From NCBI RefSeq assembly GCF_000312665.1, contig NZ_HF536772.1, positions 1,397,496 to 1,461,495 of the forward strand: DNA of 64,000 nucleotides. Reading direction: 5' to 3'. This document shows, piece after piece, positions 41,613 through 50,556 of the stretch. The notes under the pieces were generated by a model that saw only the letters and a list, made by a program, of their open reading frames with translations, did not search any database and was not told the DNA's origin. The stretch's first letter is position 1. Each line of letters begins with the position of its first letter. This DNA is from Rhizobium mesoamericanum STM3625 (GTDB lineage: Bacteria; Pseudomonadota; Alphaproteobacteria; Rhizobiales; Rhizobiaceae). Position numbers and translations under genes: made by a program.

Positions 41613-42087
41613 ATGCTCAAGGTCAGTTCGAAGCTCTGGTTCGAGAAGGAAGTCTCCTGGAAGCCGTCGAATTCTATGTGGCGACGATTCCGAATTCGTC
41701 CATGAGCCGCACGACCGTCCTTCCGGCCAAGACACCGAGCGGCCCTCCGGGCAGCGTAATTATCACCGAGTTCAGGCTCGGGAGCCAAGATTTCGTAGCC
41801 ATGCAGGCCGGTTTGCTCGACCTTTCAACCATGCCTTCTCGATCTCGGTTCAATGCGAGACGCGGGCAGAGATCGACAGGATCTGGAACGCATTTTTGAA
41901 GAACGGCGGTGTGGAAGAGCAGTGCGGTTGGTTGCGGGACCGTTGGGGCCTCTGTTGGCAAATCGTTCCACGGGTGCTGATGGAGATGATTGCCGATCCC
42001 GACCGCGAACGCGCAAAACGGGTTACCGAAGTCATGCTTGGCATGGTGAAGATCGATATCGTGAAGCTGGAGGCCGCGTATCGGTGA
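41613..42087 (+). pseudogene. VOC-superfamily (PhnB-like) gene broken by two frameshifts
   Basis: Three frames together give a full-length PhnB-like protein. The first, with a good AGGAGG ribosome binding site, reads MLKVSSKLWFEKE. The second continues AVEFYVATIPNSS and FRLGSQDFVAMQAGLLD. The third continues PFNHAFSISVQCETRAEID, CGWLRDRWGLCWQIVPRVL, and VKIDIVKLEAAYR to the stop at 42087. The shifts fall near 41660 and near 41820 (one base missing in GACCTTTC). It is a paralog of the intact gene at 33889. The high residual similarity points to recent inactivation or sequence errors. Confidence 0.85.
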
Positions 42088-42265
42088 GAGGCGGCCGACA
42101 GGAGATAATGCGGCCATCGCGGCGCAATCCCGCAACCATCCGCTCTCATCCTGAGGTGCTCTGCAGAGCCAGCGGCCTCTTCGCCACGCAACCGGGTTGC
42201 GTCCGAGCGAAGACGCGCTAGACTTCTCGTGCAGACCGATGAAAGAGCTTTGGAGGAGCGATTTT

Positions 42266-42637
42266 ATGAGACGGATGTGGCCGGAGGAGTTCAATTCCAT
42301 TCTCGACGGAGCCGAGGAAGTCACGCTGCAGCTGCCGGCGGTGGAGCACGAGGACGGCTCCCGCAGCGAAGCGGTCAGCCGCAAGGCACTGAAAGTTCGC
42401 ATTCCGATGGATGACTATGAACGCATCTGGCCGCTCGCCGAGATGCGTTACCGGCTCGACGGCAAGCTCGCCGGAAAGGCGATCACGCTGATCACCACCA
42501 GTCCGCATTATCATCGCTGGCATCCCGCCGATGGCGGCAGCGTCGATAATGTCTCCGACAGCGGCCGCCACTACACGACAAAATATGTCGTCGTCCATTT
42601 CCTGCTCGACGATGTAAGGGAAACGGCGGCCGCCTGA
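42266..42637 (+). CDS. Conserved-looking protein of unknown function
   Basis: A 123-residue soluble protein starting MRRMWPEEFNSILDGAEEVTLQLPAVEH. No signal peptide or membrane helix is seen. Features are RIPMDDYERIWPLAEMRYRLDGKLAGKAITLITTSPHYHRWHP and KYVVVHFLLDDVR near the end. I do not recognise it. The ATG at 42266 is preferred because GGAGGAG lies 7 bp upstream; an earlier ATG at 42239 has no ribosome binding site. It is convergent with the PLP enzyme gene. Confidence 0.65.
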   Translation: MRRMWPEEFNSILDGAEEVTLQLPAVEHEDGSRSEAVSRKALKVRIPMDDYERIWPLAEMRYRLDGKLAGKAITLITTSPHYHRWHPADGGSVDNVSDSGRHYTTKYVVVHFLLDDVRETAAA

Positions 42638-42657
42638 GCCGCCGCTAGGGCCAAAGC

Positions 42658-43941
42658 TCACGCTGCATCCAGCGCCTGCTGCAGATCGGCGACGAGATCG
42701 TCCGGATGCTCGATGCCGATTGACAGGCGGATGGTTGATTCCAGGACGCCAATCCGTTGGCGAACGTCGGCCGGCACGCCGGAATGCGTCATCGTTGCCG
42801 GATGGCTGGCAAGGGATTCCGTACCGCCGAGGCTAACTGCCAGCTTGAAGATCTGCAGGGCGTTCAGGAACTTGAAGGATGCAGGCTGGCCACCCCTGAT
42901 GTCGAAGGAGAAGGTCGAGCCGGCGCCGCTGCACTGCGCCGCGAAGACCCGCCCGACCGGCGAATTAAGATCGTGATAGGGCAGGTAGTGAATCCCCTCG
43001 ACCCTCGGGTGCTCACGCAGGAAATCGGCGACCACGCGGGCGTTGCTGTCGGCGCGCTCCATGCGGATCTGCAGCGTCTCCAGCGAACGGCCGAGCATCC
43101 AGCAGGAGTGCGGATCAAGTTGCGTGCCGATGGCGCCGCGCAGCGCCTTAACCTGCTTCATGACCGCCTTCGAGCCGAGCGCAGCGCCGGCGATCAGATC
43201 GGAATGGCCGCCGACATACTTGGTCAGCGAATAGAGCGAGATATCGGCGCCGTGTTCGATCGGCCGCTGGAAGACGGGGCCAAGCAGCGTGTTGTCGCAG
43301 GCGATAATTGGCACATGGCCCTGCTTCCGGCCGATCGTGTCGGCGACACGCCGGATCATCGCGACGTCGACGAGGCTGTTCGTCGGATTGGCTGGCGTCT
43401 CGACGAGGATCATCGACACGCGGCCCTTTGCCATCGCGTCTTGAGCCGCCACCTGGACCGATGCCTCGCTCACCCCATCGGCGAAACCCACGGCCGCGAC
43501 GCCAAGATTGAGAAACGTCTTTGCCAGCAGGGTCTCCGTTCCGCCGTAGAGCGGCTGGGAATGGAGCACCGCGTCGCCAGGACGAACGAAGGCCAAGAGC
43601 GTTGTGGCGATTGCCGACATGCCGGACGAGAAGAGGGCGCAGCTTTCGGTCCGCTCGTAAACGGCAAGCCGGTCCTCGACGATCTCGCTATTGGGATGAT
43701 TGAAACGCGAATAGACGAGGCCCGCGCCCTTGCCGGCCGGCGGCTCCTTGCGGCCGGACACGTAGTCAAAGAAGTCGCGGCCATCCTCGGCGGATTTGAA
43801 GACGAAAGTCGACGTCAGGAATACCGGCGGCTTCACCGCCCCTTCCGACAGTTCCGGGTCGTAACCATAGTTCAGCATCTGCGTCTCGGGATGCAGGGCA
43901 TGGTTGCCGATATGAGTCTTGGAAGGATGCGGTGCGGTCAT
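42658..43941 (-). CDS. Cystathionine gamma-synthase/methionine gamma-lyase family PLP enzyme
   Basis: A 427-residue cytoplasmic PLP enzyme of the Cys/Met metabolism family. Seen are [37 protein letters not shown] (PLP phosphate), [45 protein letters not shown] and the Schiff-base Lys in [15 protein letters not shown] long N terminus (about 40 residues) and the [11 protein letters not shown] insert are typical of rhizobial members annotated as cystathionine gamma-synthase family or methionine gamma-lyase. Synthase and lyase cannot be separated by eye. The divergent Lrp-family regulator 120 bp away is the probable controller, suggesting a catabolic role. Confidence 0.88.
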   Translation of the reverse strand: MTAPHPSKTHIGNHALHPETQMLNYGYDPELSEGAVKPPVFLTSTFVFKSAEDGRDFFDYVSGRKEPPAGKGAGLVYSRFNHPNSEIVEDRLAVYERTESCALFSSGMSAIATTLLAFVRPGDAVLHSQPLYGGTETLLAKTFLNLGVAAVGFADGVSEASVQVAAQDAMAKGRVSMILVETPANPTNSLVDVAMIRRVADTIGRKQGHVPIIACDNTLLGPVFQRPIEHGADISLYSLTKYVGGHSDLIAGAALGSKAVMKQVKALRGAIGTQLDPHSCWMLGRSLETLQIRMERADSNARVVADFLREHPRVEGIHYLPYHDLNSPVGRVFAAQCSGAGSTFSFDIRGGQPASFKFLNALQIFKLAVSLGGTESLASHPATMTHSGVPADVRQRIGVLESTIRLSIGIEHPDDLVADLQQALDAA

Positions 43942-44061
43942 TGTCGTCTCCTCGAGAGATGCCGTGATGCTCGCAAATTATATCAGAACGCGAGGACTGT
44001 TCTTGCTATTTGCCGCGTCACCATGTTCTTTTGAGCAACTTGATGCGGAGAATCGCTGATT

Positions 44062-44520
44062 GTGACGCAGAAAATTGCTGACGACATGGACCGGAAGATC
44101 CTCAAAGAACTGATGAGCGATGCCCGCCTTCCGAACAACGAGCTTGCGGAACGCGTCGGGCTTTCCGCGTCGGCCTGTCTGCGTCGCCTCCGCCGGCTTG
44201 AGGATGCGAAAATTATCACGGGCTACACCACGCTCGTCGATCCGGCCGTCGACGGCTGGACGATGACGGCGCTGGCCTCCATTCGCCTCAGCCGCCAGCA
44301 CGAGGACGAGATCGAGATGTTCGAGAGCGCCGTGCGCGAGTGGGACGAAGTGCTCGAATGCCATCTGGTGACCGGCTCGCGCGACTATGTACTGAAGGTG
44401 ATGAGCTCGGGTCTCGAAGACTACGAGCGCTTCATCAAGGAAAAGATCGCCCGCCTGAAATGCGTCGATACCATTGAGACCAGCTTCGTGATGAGTACGA
44501 TCAAGGCGCGACGGGTATAA
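44062..44520 (+). CDS. Lrp/AsnC-family transcriptional regulator
   Basis: A 152-residue regulator. The N-terminal helix-turn-helix is DDMDRKILKELMSDARLPNNELAERVGLSASACLRRLRRLEDAKIITGYTTLVD. The RAM ligand-binding domain has LECHLVTGSRDYVLKVMSSGLEDYERFI and TIETSFVMSTIKARRV. The start is a GTG at 44062; an ATG at 44086 would trim eight residues. Divergent from the PLP gamma-lyase-type gene, it probably senses an amino acid such as methionine and controls that enzyme. Confidence 0.92.
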   Translation: MTQKIADDMDRKILKELMSDARLPNNELAERVGLSASACLRRLRRLEDAKIITGYTTLVDPAVDGWTMTALASIRLSRQHEDEIEMFESAVREWDEVLECHLVTGSRDYVLKVMSSGLEDYERFIKEKIARLKCVDTIETSFVMSTIKARRV

Positions 44521-44584
44521 CATCTGCAGGCGAGCTTGATGCTTGAACCGCAGATCTCCCAGGCGCAGCGACCGGAGGACAGCC

Positions 44585-45286
44585 ATGACAGAGTTTCCCT
44601 ACAGTTCCGCCCTCATCGTCGGCGCAGGCCCGGGGCTCAGCGCCTCGCTTGCGCGTCAGTTGGCGGAATGCGGTGTCAAGGTCGCTTTGGCGGCGCGCAA
44701 CACCGACAAGCTGAACAAACTCGCCGGCGAAACCGGCGCCTTGACCTTTGCCGCGGATGCCGCGCAACCTGCTTCCGTCGCTGCACTCTTTGACGACGTC
44801 GCGGCTGCGATCGGCGCTCCTGAGGTCGTCATCTATAACGCCAGTGGCCGCTTGCGCGGTGCTTTGGCAGAACTCGATCCAGCCGCCGTCGAACAGGCAA
44901 TTGCCATAAGCGCCTATGGTGGCTTCCTAGTCAGCCAGCAGGCCGCAAGGCGCATGCTTGCCCATGGGCGCGGCGCGATCCTGTTTACCGGGGCGACGGC
45001 GAGCATCAAGGGATATGCCGAGTCAGCAGCGTTCGCTATGGGCAAGTTTGCACTTCGCGGCCTTGCCCAGAGCGCTGCCCGGGAACTTGGGCCAAAGGGA
45101 ATTCACGTCGCCCATTTCATCATCGACGGTGGAATCCGTTCGCAGATGCGCCGGGAAGACCCGGCCAAGCCGGATGCGACGCTGGATCCTGGCGCCATCG
45201 CGCGGACCTATATCAATGTGCTCCTGCAACACCGGAGCGCTTGGTCGCAGGAAATCGAGATGCGGCCGTGGACGGAATCTTTCTGA
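44585..45286 (+). CDS. Short-chain dehydrogenase/reductase with Phe at the catalytic Tyr position
   Basis: A 233-residue Rossmann-fold protein. The cofactor loop is ALIVGAGPGLSASLARQLAECG and the NNAG-equivalent is IYNASGRLRGAL. Catalytic-site Ser lies in LFTGATASIKG. The YxxxK motif is changed to FAMGK (SAAFAMGKFALRGLAQSAARELGPKGIHV), so the general acid-base Tyr is missing while the Lys remains. This occurs in a recognisable SDR subfamily, so it is likely ancestral, but the chemistry must differ from classical SDRs. It follows the Lrp gene by 64 bp and may be co-transcribed. Confidence 0.88.
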   Translation: MTEFPYSSALIVGAGPGLSASLARQLAECGVKVALAARNTDKLNKLAGETGALTFAADAAQPASVAALFDDVAAAIGAPEVVIYNASGRLRGALAELDPAAVEQAIAISAYGGFLVSQQAARRMLAHGRGAILFTGATASIKGYAESAAFAMGKFALRGLAQSAARELGPKGIHVAHFIIDGGIRSQMRREDPAKPDATLDPGAIARTYINVLLQHRSAWSQEIEMRPWTESF

Positions 45287-45613
45287 TATTCGCCTAACAT
45301 GGCCGGGTGCTAGCGTAGCGCTTGCGGCCCCGTTTCGGCACGGAAAACGACTGAGAATACTGAAAAGTTAAAAAAATCTCACGCCGATTAACGGGTTCTT
45401 TACCACGTTTCGTGAAAGGTGCTGTCTGAGCATTGGCGACTTGCGTTCCTTTTTTAGTCTCGCGTTCATGGAATGCGCTACGCCGCACAGGTTGAGGAAG
45501 TCTGGTTGATTATCTCTTCATGAACGGTGCTCACGTCCGCATCTCGATGCGGCGCTGACGGAAGCCAATGATCGGCCCTGACGAGGGTTCGGACAGATGA
45601 AGCGAGCAAGAAG
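45287..45613. other. 327-bp upstream region of podJ
   Basis: No gene seen. It contains the podJ promoter and a possible CtrA half-site pair, TTAA-N7-TTTA at 45388-45402, one base off the TTAA-N7-TTAA consensus. No GANTC methylation site was found by eye. Confidence 0.4.
45388..45402. promoter_or_regulatory. Candidate CtrA-like site upstream of podJ
   Basis: TTAA at 45388-45391, seven bases, TTTA at 45399-45402. CtrA boxes are TTAA-N7-TTAA; one base differs here. podJ transcription is cell-cycle controlled in other alphaproteobacteria, which makes the site plausible but unproven. Confidence 0.25.
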
Positions 45614-48600
45614 ATGAACGGATCGCGATCAAATTCCCCACGGCATTCCGACAGGGCGTCGCTCGATGCGCTGAACCGCACCATCGAAGGTCTGGAAGCG
45701 AGGATCGAGGGTTTGATGGGCGCGAGCGCTCGCGACCAGCGCCAGCGCGCCGCGGCGCCGGAGCGCGAGGTCTATACCGATCCTTATGTCGCTCGCGCAC
45801 CTCACGCCGCTGAAACCCGGCGCGATCCTTTCGCAGAAATCCGCCAGCGCCAGCGCATTCTGGAAGCAAGCCGGGAGCGCCCGGCGGAGCGCGAGCAGCC
45901 GGCTCCGTCGCGCACGCCGCTGCCGGTTGCCGAACGCGCGCCCCGTCCGACCGCACCACAACCAACCATGGCTCAGCCGGCCCATCGCGCGGAAGACACC
46001 ATGACCGAGATTGCCCAGGCGCTCGTCAGTCTTCGCCAGGACCTGAAGCGCGACATCTCCGATGGCGTGACGCGCGAGATGAATGCGCTGCGGGAGGAGA
46101 TCCGCAGCATCAAGGTCGGTGCCGAAGACCGCCGCTTCGCCGATGACATGCGCGCCGATATGGGCCGTCTCGCCAGCAGCATCGACCAGCTTGCCGGCCG
46201 CTCAAATGCGGCCGACGTGCAAGGGTTGCGAGGCGAGTTCGAAGAGCTGCGCTCGCTGATGGATGGGCTGGCGCGCGAAGATTCAATCCGCCATATGGAG
46301 ACACGCTGGGACGGCTTCGAGAGCCAGCTGCATGCGCTCGACACGGCGGGCCTGCAGGAAGAGCTGGTGGCGCTTGCATACCGGCTCGACGACATTAAGC
46401 GCCATATCGGCGGCATGGGCGAAAGCCCGGCCGTGCGTGCTCTGGAAGACAAGCTTCTCTCCATAGCAACAGCGATGGAGCAGTTCGGCACCATGATCCA
46501 GCCGCATGACCGGGCAATGGCCGAGCAGTTTGCGGCGGTCGATCGTCGGCTCGACGAAATCAGCCGCGCCATTGCGGCAACCGGCCGCGCCACCACCGGC
46601 GGCGACCCCGCCATGATGCATCGCCTAGAAGGCCGCCTGAATACATTGGCCGAGCAGATCGATCTGATGGGCCACAGCGTCGCGAGCCGCGTAGCCCCGA
46701 GCGACGTCCTGACCGATCGGCTCGAAACGCTGACGCTGCGCGTCGAGGAACTTGCCAACGCTGAGGCCGCCTCGCGCCTCGACGAACGCCTGGAGCATCT
46801 GTCCTACCTGCTCGAGCGAGGCCATAAGGCCGCGCCGCAGCCGGAACTTACCGGCGCACTCGCCGACATCTCGCGCAAGATCGAGGCGCTTGAGGTCGGC
46901 TCGGTCAACGATGCGCTGGCGCAGCGCCTGGACTATCTGGCACGCCGCATCGACGAATTGGATTTCCAGCAGCTTCAGCCGATCGCCGCTCCCTCGGACG
47001 ATAGCGCCATCCGTCGCATTGAAAGCCGGCTCGGCGATATCGCCGCACGCCTTGAAGAAAGCACCGCCGCGCCGGCGGCCGATTCCTATGCGCTAAAGAA
47101 CCTCGAAGACCAGATCGCCAACCTTTCGGCCCTAATGAGCGAGCCGCGGCCCGTGGCAGAGCTGCCGCTGGATTTCGACCGCCGTATGGGTGCGATCGAG
47201 GACTACATGGCGACCAGCGATGAATATATCATCGAAGCCGCCCGCCAGGCGGCGGAAGCAGTGGTCGAGGCCTATGCGAGAAGCGGCGCCCTCCAGGGCG
47301 GCGCGCCGGCTGCAGCCGACATGTCGGCGCTCACGGCGCTTGCCGAAGACCTGCGCCAGCTCGAGGACCTCAGCCGCAGCAGCGAGGAGCGCACGCATAA
47401 GACCTTCCAGGCACTGCACGATACGCTGGTTCAGATTGCCGAGCGATTGGACACAATGGAAGACCGCGCCGCTGCAAGGCCAGCGCCGAGAATGCCTGTC
47501 GCCGCTGCCGATTTCGAGGTCGATACCTACTCGATGATACAGGCGGGCGCCGAGGAGGCGCAGAAGCCAGCGGTGTTTGGAACCCGCGCCCCGGCGAGCC
47601 GGCAGTCCGAACCAGCCAAAGACGCGCCGGCCGTACCTGTGAGGGCAGCGACCGACACCAGTGCGATTGCCATCGAGGCCGCAACCAAGCCGGCATCTTC
47701 TTCTGCCGCACCCTTAAAGGGCAGCCTGCTCACCAGCCTCGGCAAGCGACTGCTGCCGAGCAAGAGACCGAAGGCTGAAACCGTTACCGCTGAACGCACA
47801 CTTATCGATCCGGCTCCCTCCATCGATCCCGTCGATGTGATGCCGCCGGAAGCCGCCAACGAGCCGCTGGAGCCGGGCTCGGGCGCGCCGGATGTCAAGA
47901 AAATCCTGGAGCGTGTCCGCGCCAGCCAGAACGCCGCACGGACGAACGCCAAGCCGGTACCGGAAAACGAGCGCGCCGATTATATTGCCGCCGCCCGTCG
48001 CGCCGCGCAGGCGGCGGCCATGGAGACCGAGCCCGACCCCAAATCGCAGTCCGGCAAAGCTAATAAGAAGGCAAACGCCGAGGACGCAACGAAGGGGAGC
48101 GCCTTCTCGCGCTTCCGCCGTCCGATCTTGCTCGCTGTCGGCGCCGTGCTGTTGGCGATCATGGCCTTTCCGTTGGCCCGCACACTGACGAGCGGCCAGC
48201 CGGCACCGTCCGCCGAAGTTGCAGTGCTGACGGATTCGTCGAGCAATACGCTACCGTCAGACAGCGAAACCACGCCGGACCAAGTCGCTGCAATCGCTCC
48301 GGAGATCCCGGCTGCAGCACCGACGGTTGCGCCGCTTGCGAGCAACGATCCCGCACCGGCGCCTGCAGCATCCGACCATCTGACCGCAACCGCGCCGCTG
48401 AACGGTGATGCCGCCGCGCCGCTTGCGCCTTCCGGCGCTCCTCAGGACGCCTCCGGTTTCGTTTCCAAGGATGCCGCGCCGGCTGCTGCTGGAGTGGCCA
48501 CCACACCGACCGCGGAAACGGCAAGCATTGCCGTCCCGGAGACGGTGCAACCGAAGTCGCTCGCCGATGCCGCCAGGAGCGGCGATCCGCTGGCGCTCTT

Positions 48601-49402
48601 CGAAATTGGTGCACGCTATAGCGAGGGCCGGGCCGGCGTCGCAGTCGATGCGAAGGAAGCAGCAAATTGGTACCAGCTCGCTGCGAACAAGGGCTTCGCG
48701 CCGGCCGAATACCGTCTTGGCAACGTCTACGAGAAGGGCACGGGTGTCGATCGCGATATCGCCAAGGCGAAGCACTATTACGAACAGGCTGCCAACCAGG
48801 GCAATGCCAGTGCGATGCATAACCTCGCCGTGCTCTACGCATCAGGCGCGCTTGGCCAGCAAGACTACAAGGCGGCAGCGAACTGGTTCGTCAAGGCGGC
48901 CGACCTCGGCGTCACCGACAGCCAGTTTAATCTCGCGATCCTCTGCGCACGCGGCAATGGGGTCGTACAGGATCTGACCGAGTCCTATAAGTGGTTCGCG
49001 ATCGCCGCCAAGGGCGGTGACAAGGACGCGGCACAGAAGCGCGACGAAGTTGCCAACGCGATGAAGCCGGACCAGCTCGAAAAGGCGCGTGCCAAGGCCG
49101 ACCTCTGGAAGGCCGCACCGCTCGACAGCAAGACAAACAGCGTCGACGTTCCCGATGAATGGGCCGGCAGTGCCACCAAAACCTCGACCGTCGACATGAA
49201 ACGGGCGATCCGCAACATCCAGGCTATTCTCAACAACAACGGCTTCGACGCCGGCCGGCCGGATGGCGAGATGGGCGCGAAGACCGTTGCGGCGATCAAG
49301 AACTTCCAGAAGTCGATCGGGCAGGAACCGAGCGGCAAGATCAATGACGTCACGGTGAAGGCGCTGTTGGAGCGTAATAAGGGTCCGGCCACCAAGGTCT
49401 GA
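45614..49402 (+). CDS. podJ: PodJ-like polar localisation/organiser protein
   Basis: A 1262-residue protein with the PodJ domain order. Residues about 15-620 are long amphipathic coiled coil (many LDERLEHL / IDELDF-type heptads) in the cytoplasm. About 620-830 are Pro/Ala/Lys-rich and disordered. About 836-856 are one membrane helix (PILLAVGAVLLAIMAFPLA), and 860-980 a periplasmic Ala/Pro linker. About 981-1145 are Sel1/TPR-like repeats (ALFEIGARYSEGRAG, AEYRLGNVYEKGTGVD, AMHNLAVLYASG, SQFNLAILCARGNGV). About 1194-1255 are a peptidoglycan-binding domain (IQAILNNNGFDAGRPDGEMG). PodJ marks the new pole and recruits division, pilus or surface-polymer factors; the rhizobial form affects surface polysaccharide and envelope. 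It stands alone. Confidence 0.93.
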   Translation: MNGSRSNSPRHSDRASLDALNRTIEGLEARIEGLMGASARDQRQRAAAPEREVYTDPYVARAPHAAETRRDPFAEIRQRQRILEASRERPAEREQPAPSRTPLPVAERAPRPTAPQPTMAQPAHRAEDTMTEIAQALVSLRQDLKRDISDGVTREMNALREEIRSIKVGAEDRRFADDMRADMGRLASSIDQLAGRSNAADVQGLRGEFEELRSLMDGLAREDSIRHMETRWDGFESQLHALDTAGLQEELVALAYRLDDIKRHIGGMGESPAVRALEDKLLSIATAMEQFGTMIQPHDRAMAEQFAAVDRRLDEISRAIAATGRATTGGDPAMMHRLEGRLNTLAEQIDLMGHSVASRVAPSDVLTDRLETLTLRVEELANAEAASRLDERLEHLSYLLERGHKAAPQPELTGALADISRKIEALEVGSVNDALAQRLDYLARRIDELDFQQLQPIAAPSDDSAIRRIESRLGDIAARLEESTAAPAADSYALKNLEDQIANLSALMSEPRPVAELPLDFDRRMGAIEDYMATSDEYIIEAARQAAEAVVEAYARSGALQGGAPAAADMSALTALAEDLRQLEDLSRSSEERTHKTFQALHDTLVQIAERLDTMEDRAAARPAPRMPVAAADFEVDTYSMIQAGAEEAQKPAVFGTRAPASRQSEPAKDAPAVPVRAATDTSAIAIEAATKPASSSAAPLKGSLLTSLGKRLLPSKRPKAETVTAERTLIDPAPSIDPVDVMPPEAANEPLEPGSGAPDVKKILERVRASQNAARTNAKPVPENERADYIAAARRAAQAAAMETEPDPKSQSGKANKKANAEDATKGSAFSRFRRPILLAVGAVLLAIMAFPLARTLTSGQPAPSAEVAVLTDSSSNTLPSDSETTPDQVAAIAPEIPAAAPTVAPLASNDPAPAPAASDHLTATAPLNGDAAAPLAPSGAPQDASGFVSKDAAPAAAGVATTPTAETASIAVPETVQPKSLADAARSGDPLALFEIGARYSEGRAGVAVDAKEAANWYQLAANKGFAPAEYRLGNVYEKGTGVDRDIAKAKHYYEQAANQGNASAMHNLAVLYASGALGQQDYKAAANWFVKAADLGVTDSQFNLAILCARGNGVVQDLTESYKWFAIAAKGGDKDAAQKRDEVANAMKPDQLEKARAKADLWKAAPLDSKTNSVDVPDEWAGSATKTSTVDMKRAIRNIQAILNNNGFDAGRPDGEMGAKTVAAIKNFQKSIGQEPSGKINDVTVKALLERNKGPATKV

Positions 49403-49672
49403 TTGCGCCGCCCTGCGCTCTCCGCGTATCAGAGATTGAACAAAAAGCGCCAACGGTGGGCAGTTCCGCGCAAGCTTCGCCGATTATCTATCAGCAGAGC
49501 TGGATGTAGTTCGTTATCGCAGCTCATGGAGAAATTTCGCACTAAGCGCGAGTTCTTCGGAAAATGTTATTTGCAAAACATTGCAACTATGATTCTTCTT
49601 TCTGTGTAAGTGCTCTGCGTATCGTGATTCGGTGAATGTCGTTGATGCTGAATGATTTGGCGGAGATTCCGA

Positions 49673-49888
49673 ATGATAAGTCTTGATATCGAAAGCTGGG
49701 CGCTAACGCGAGCTCACCACATCGTCCTGAATGAAGGGTTGAATCTTGCGAGGGCGGCGCAGGATCTGGATCGCAAGCGCTCGCGTGCGCTGGTTTACGA
49801 GCTTCAGAAGGTCATAGCCGCTGCGATCCTCGAGGCACATGCGGCCAATGTCAGTTCCAAGGGGTCGCAGGCCGCCCAGGGGACCTGA
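49673..49888 (+). CDS. Small helical protein of unknown function
   Basis: A 71-residue soluble protein, MISLDIESWALTRAHHIVLNEG, then LARAAQDLDRKRSRALVYELQKVIAAAILEAHA. It is likely two helices, with an Arg-rich turn that resembles a minimal helix-turn-helix but lacks a clear recognition helix. The family is not recognised. The region 49403-49672 upstream holds no other gene. Confidence 0.5.
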   Translation: MISLDIESWALTRAHHIVLNEGLNLARAAQDLDRKRSRALVYELQKVIAAAILEAHAANVSSKGSQAAQGT

Positions 49889-50004
49889 TACTGCGTTGCT
49901 CTATGTATGAAAGCCTCCCACTTGGGATACCCACGACTGCTCGCGTCCTTTTAGCAGATATCCATAAGCCAATTGCTTCAGGTCGATTGGCCGCTATAGC
50001 GGGC

Positions 50005-50505
50005 CTATGCCTGGTCGATTTCCGTATCGAGAGTTTCGATCAGACGGGTCATGACGGCCAGGGCTGCCTCCATCTCGGCGGTGGCAAAAGACTGCCCTAG
50101 TCTGTCGGCCCACTCCGCCTGTGCTGTCTCGATCAAGGCGAGGCGGGATTCGCCTTCCTCCGTCAATTTTACCAGTTTGGCGCGCTGATGCAGCGGGTTG
50201 TCGACGTACGTGATCAGCCCGTCGCCTTCGAGTGCATCCGCCAGCCGTTGCACGCCCTGTCGGGCGACCCCGAGCAGGCGTGCAATCTGTGCGACGGAAT
50301 GAGCGCCACTTCGCGCACCGGCCAGCACCTGCCAGCGGGCGCTCGTCTGCCCGGCGGCCTTCGCCAACTCGTCGCCGGCGGCGGTCAACCGGCCTGCGAG
50401 CCGCAAAGCGGTGATGGTGAACAGCGAGAAGGCATCGCCTTCGGCGGTTCGCCTCGGGCGATTATGTTTGACAACATGTTGTCGTGTTGGTATGTCAACG
50501 GTCAT
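50005..50505 (-). CDS. MarR-family transcriptional regulator
   Basis: A 166-residue winged-helix regulator. The DNA-binding part is TSARWQVLAGARSGAHSVAQIARLLGVARQGVQRLADALEGDGLITYVDNPLHQRAKLVKLTEEGESRL, flanked by dimerisation helices. It is divergent from the GFA gene. Two palindromes, one over its start codon and one within its first codons, are likely operators for autoregulation and control of the neighbour. The ATG at 50505 overlaps operator 2, so the true start may be slightly different. Confidence 0.92.
   Translation of the reverse strand: MTVDIPTRQHVVKHNRPRRTAEGDAFSLFTITALRLAGRLTAAGDELAKAAGQTSARWQVLAGARSGAHSVAQIARLLGVARQGVQRLADALEGDGLITYVDNPLHQRAKLVKLTEEGESRLALIETAQAEWADRLGQSFATAEMEAALAVMTRLIETLDTEIDQA
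50470..50483. promoter_or_regulatory. MarR operator 1 (GACAACATGTTGTC)
   Basis: Perfect 14-bp palindrome at codons 8-12 of the MarR gene. It shares the TGACAA/TTGTCA core with the second site 28 bp away centre to centre toward the GFA gene, as expected for two bound dimers. Confidence 0.65.
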
Positions 50506-50520
50506 GACAACATATTGTCA
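50505..50520. promoter_or_regulatory. MarR operator 2 (TGACAA-CATA-TTGTCA)
   Basis: 6-bp perfect arms (8-bp with one mismatch), lying between the divergent MarR and GFA genes. Same core as operator 1, so the same regulator should bind both. Confidence 0.68.
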
Positions 50521-50556
50521 TAGGGATTGACCGTTGCAAAGGGCGGAGGAGGAATC

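Noticed and set aside
42757-44034. A 425-codon plus-strand frame opposite the PLP gamma-lyase-type gene
   Set aside because: Shadow of the PLP enzyme; low-complexity Arg/His product.
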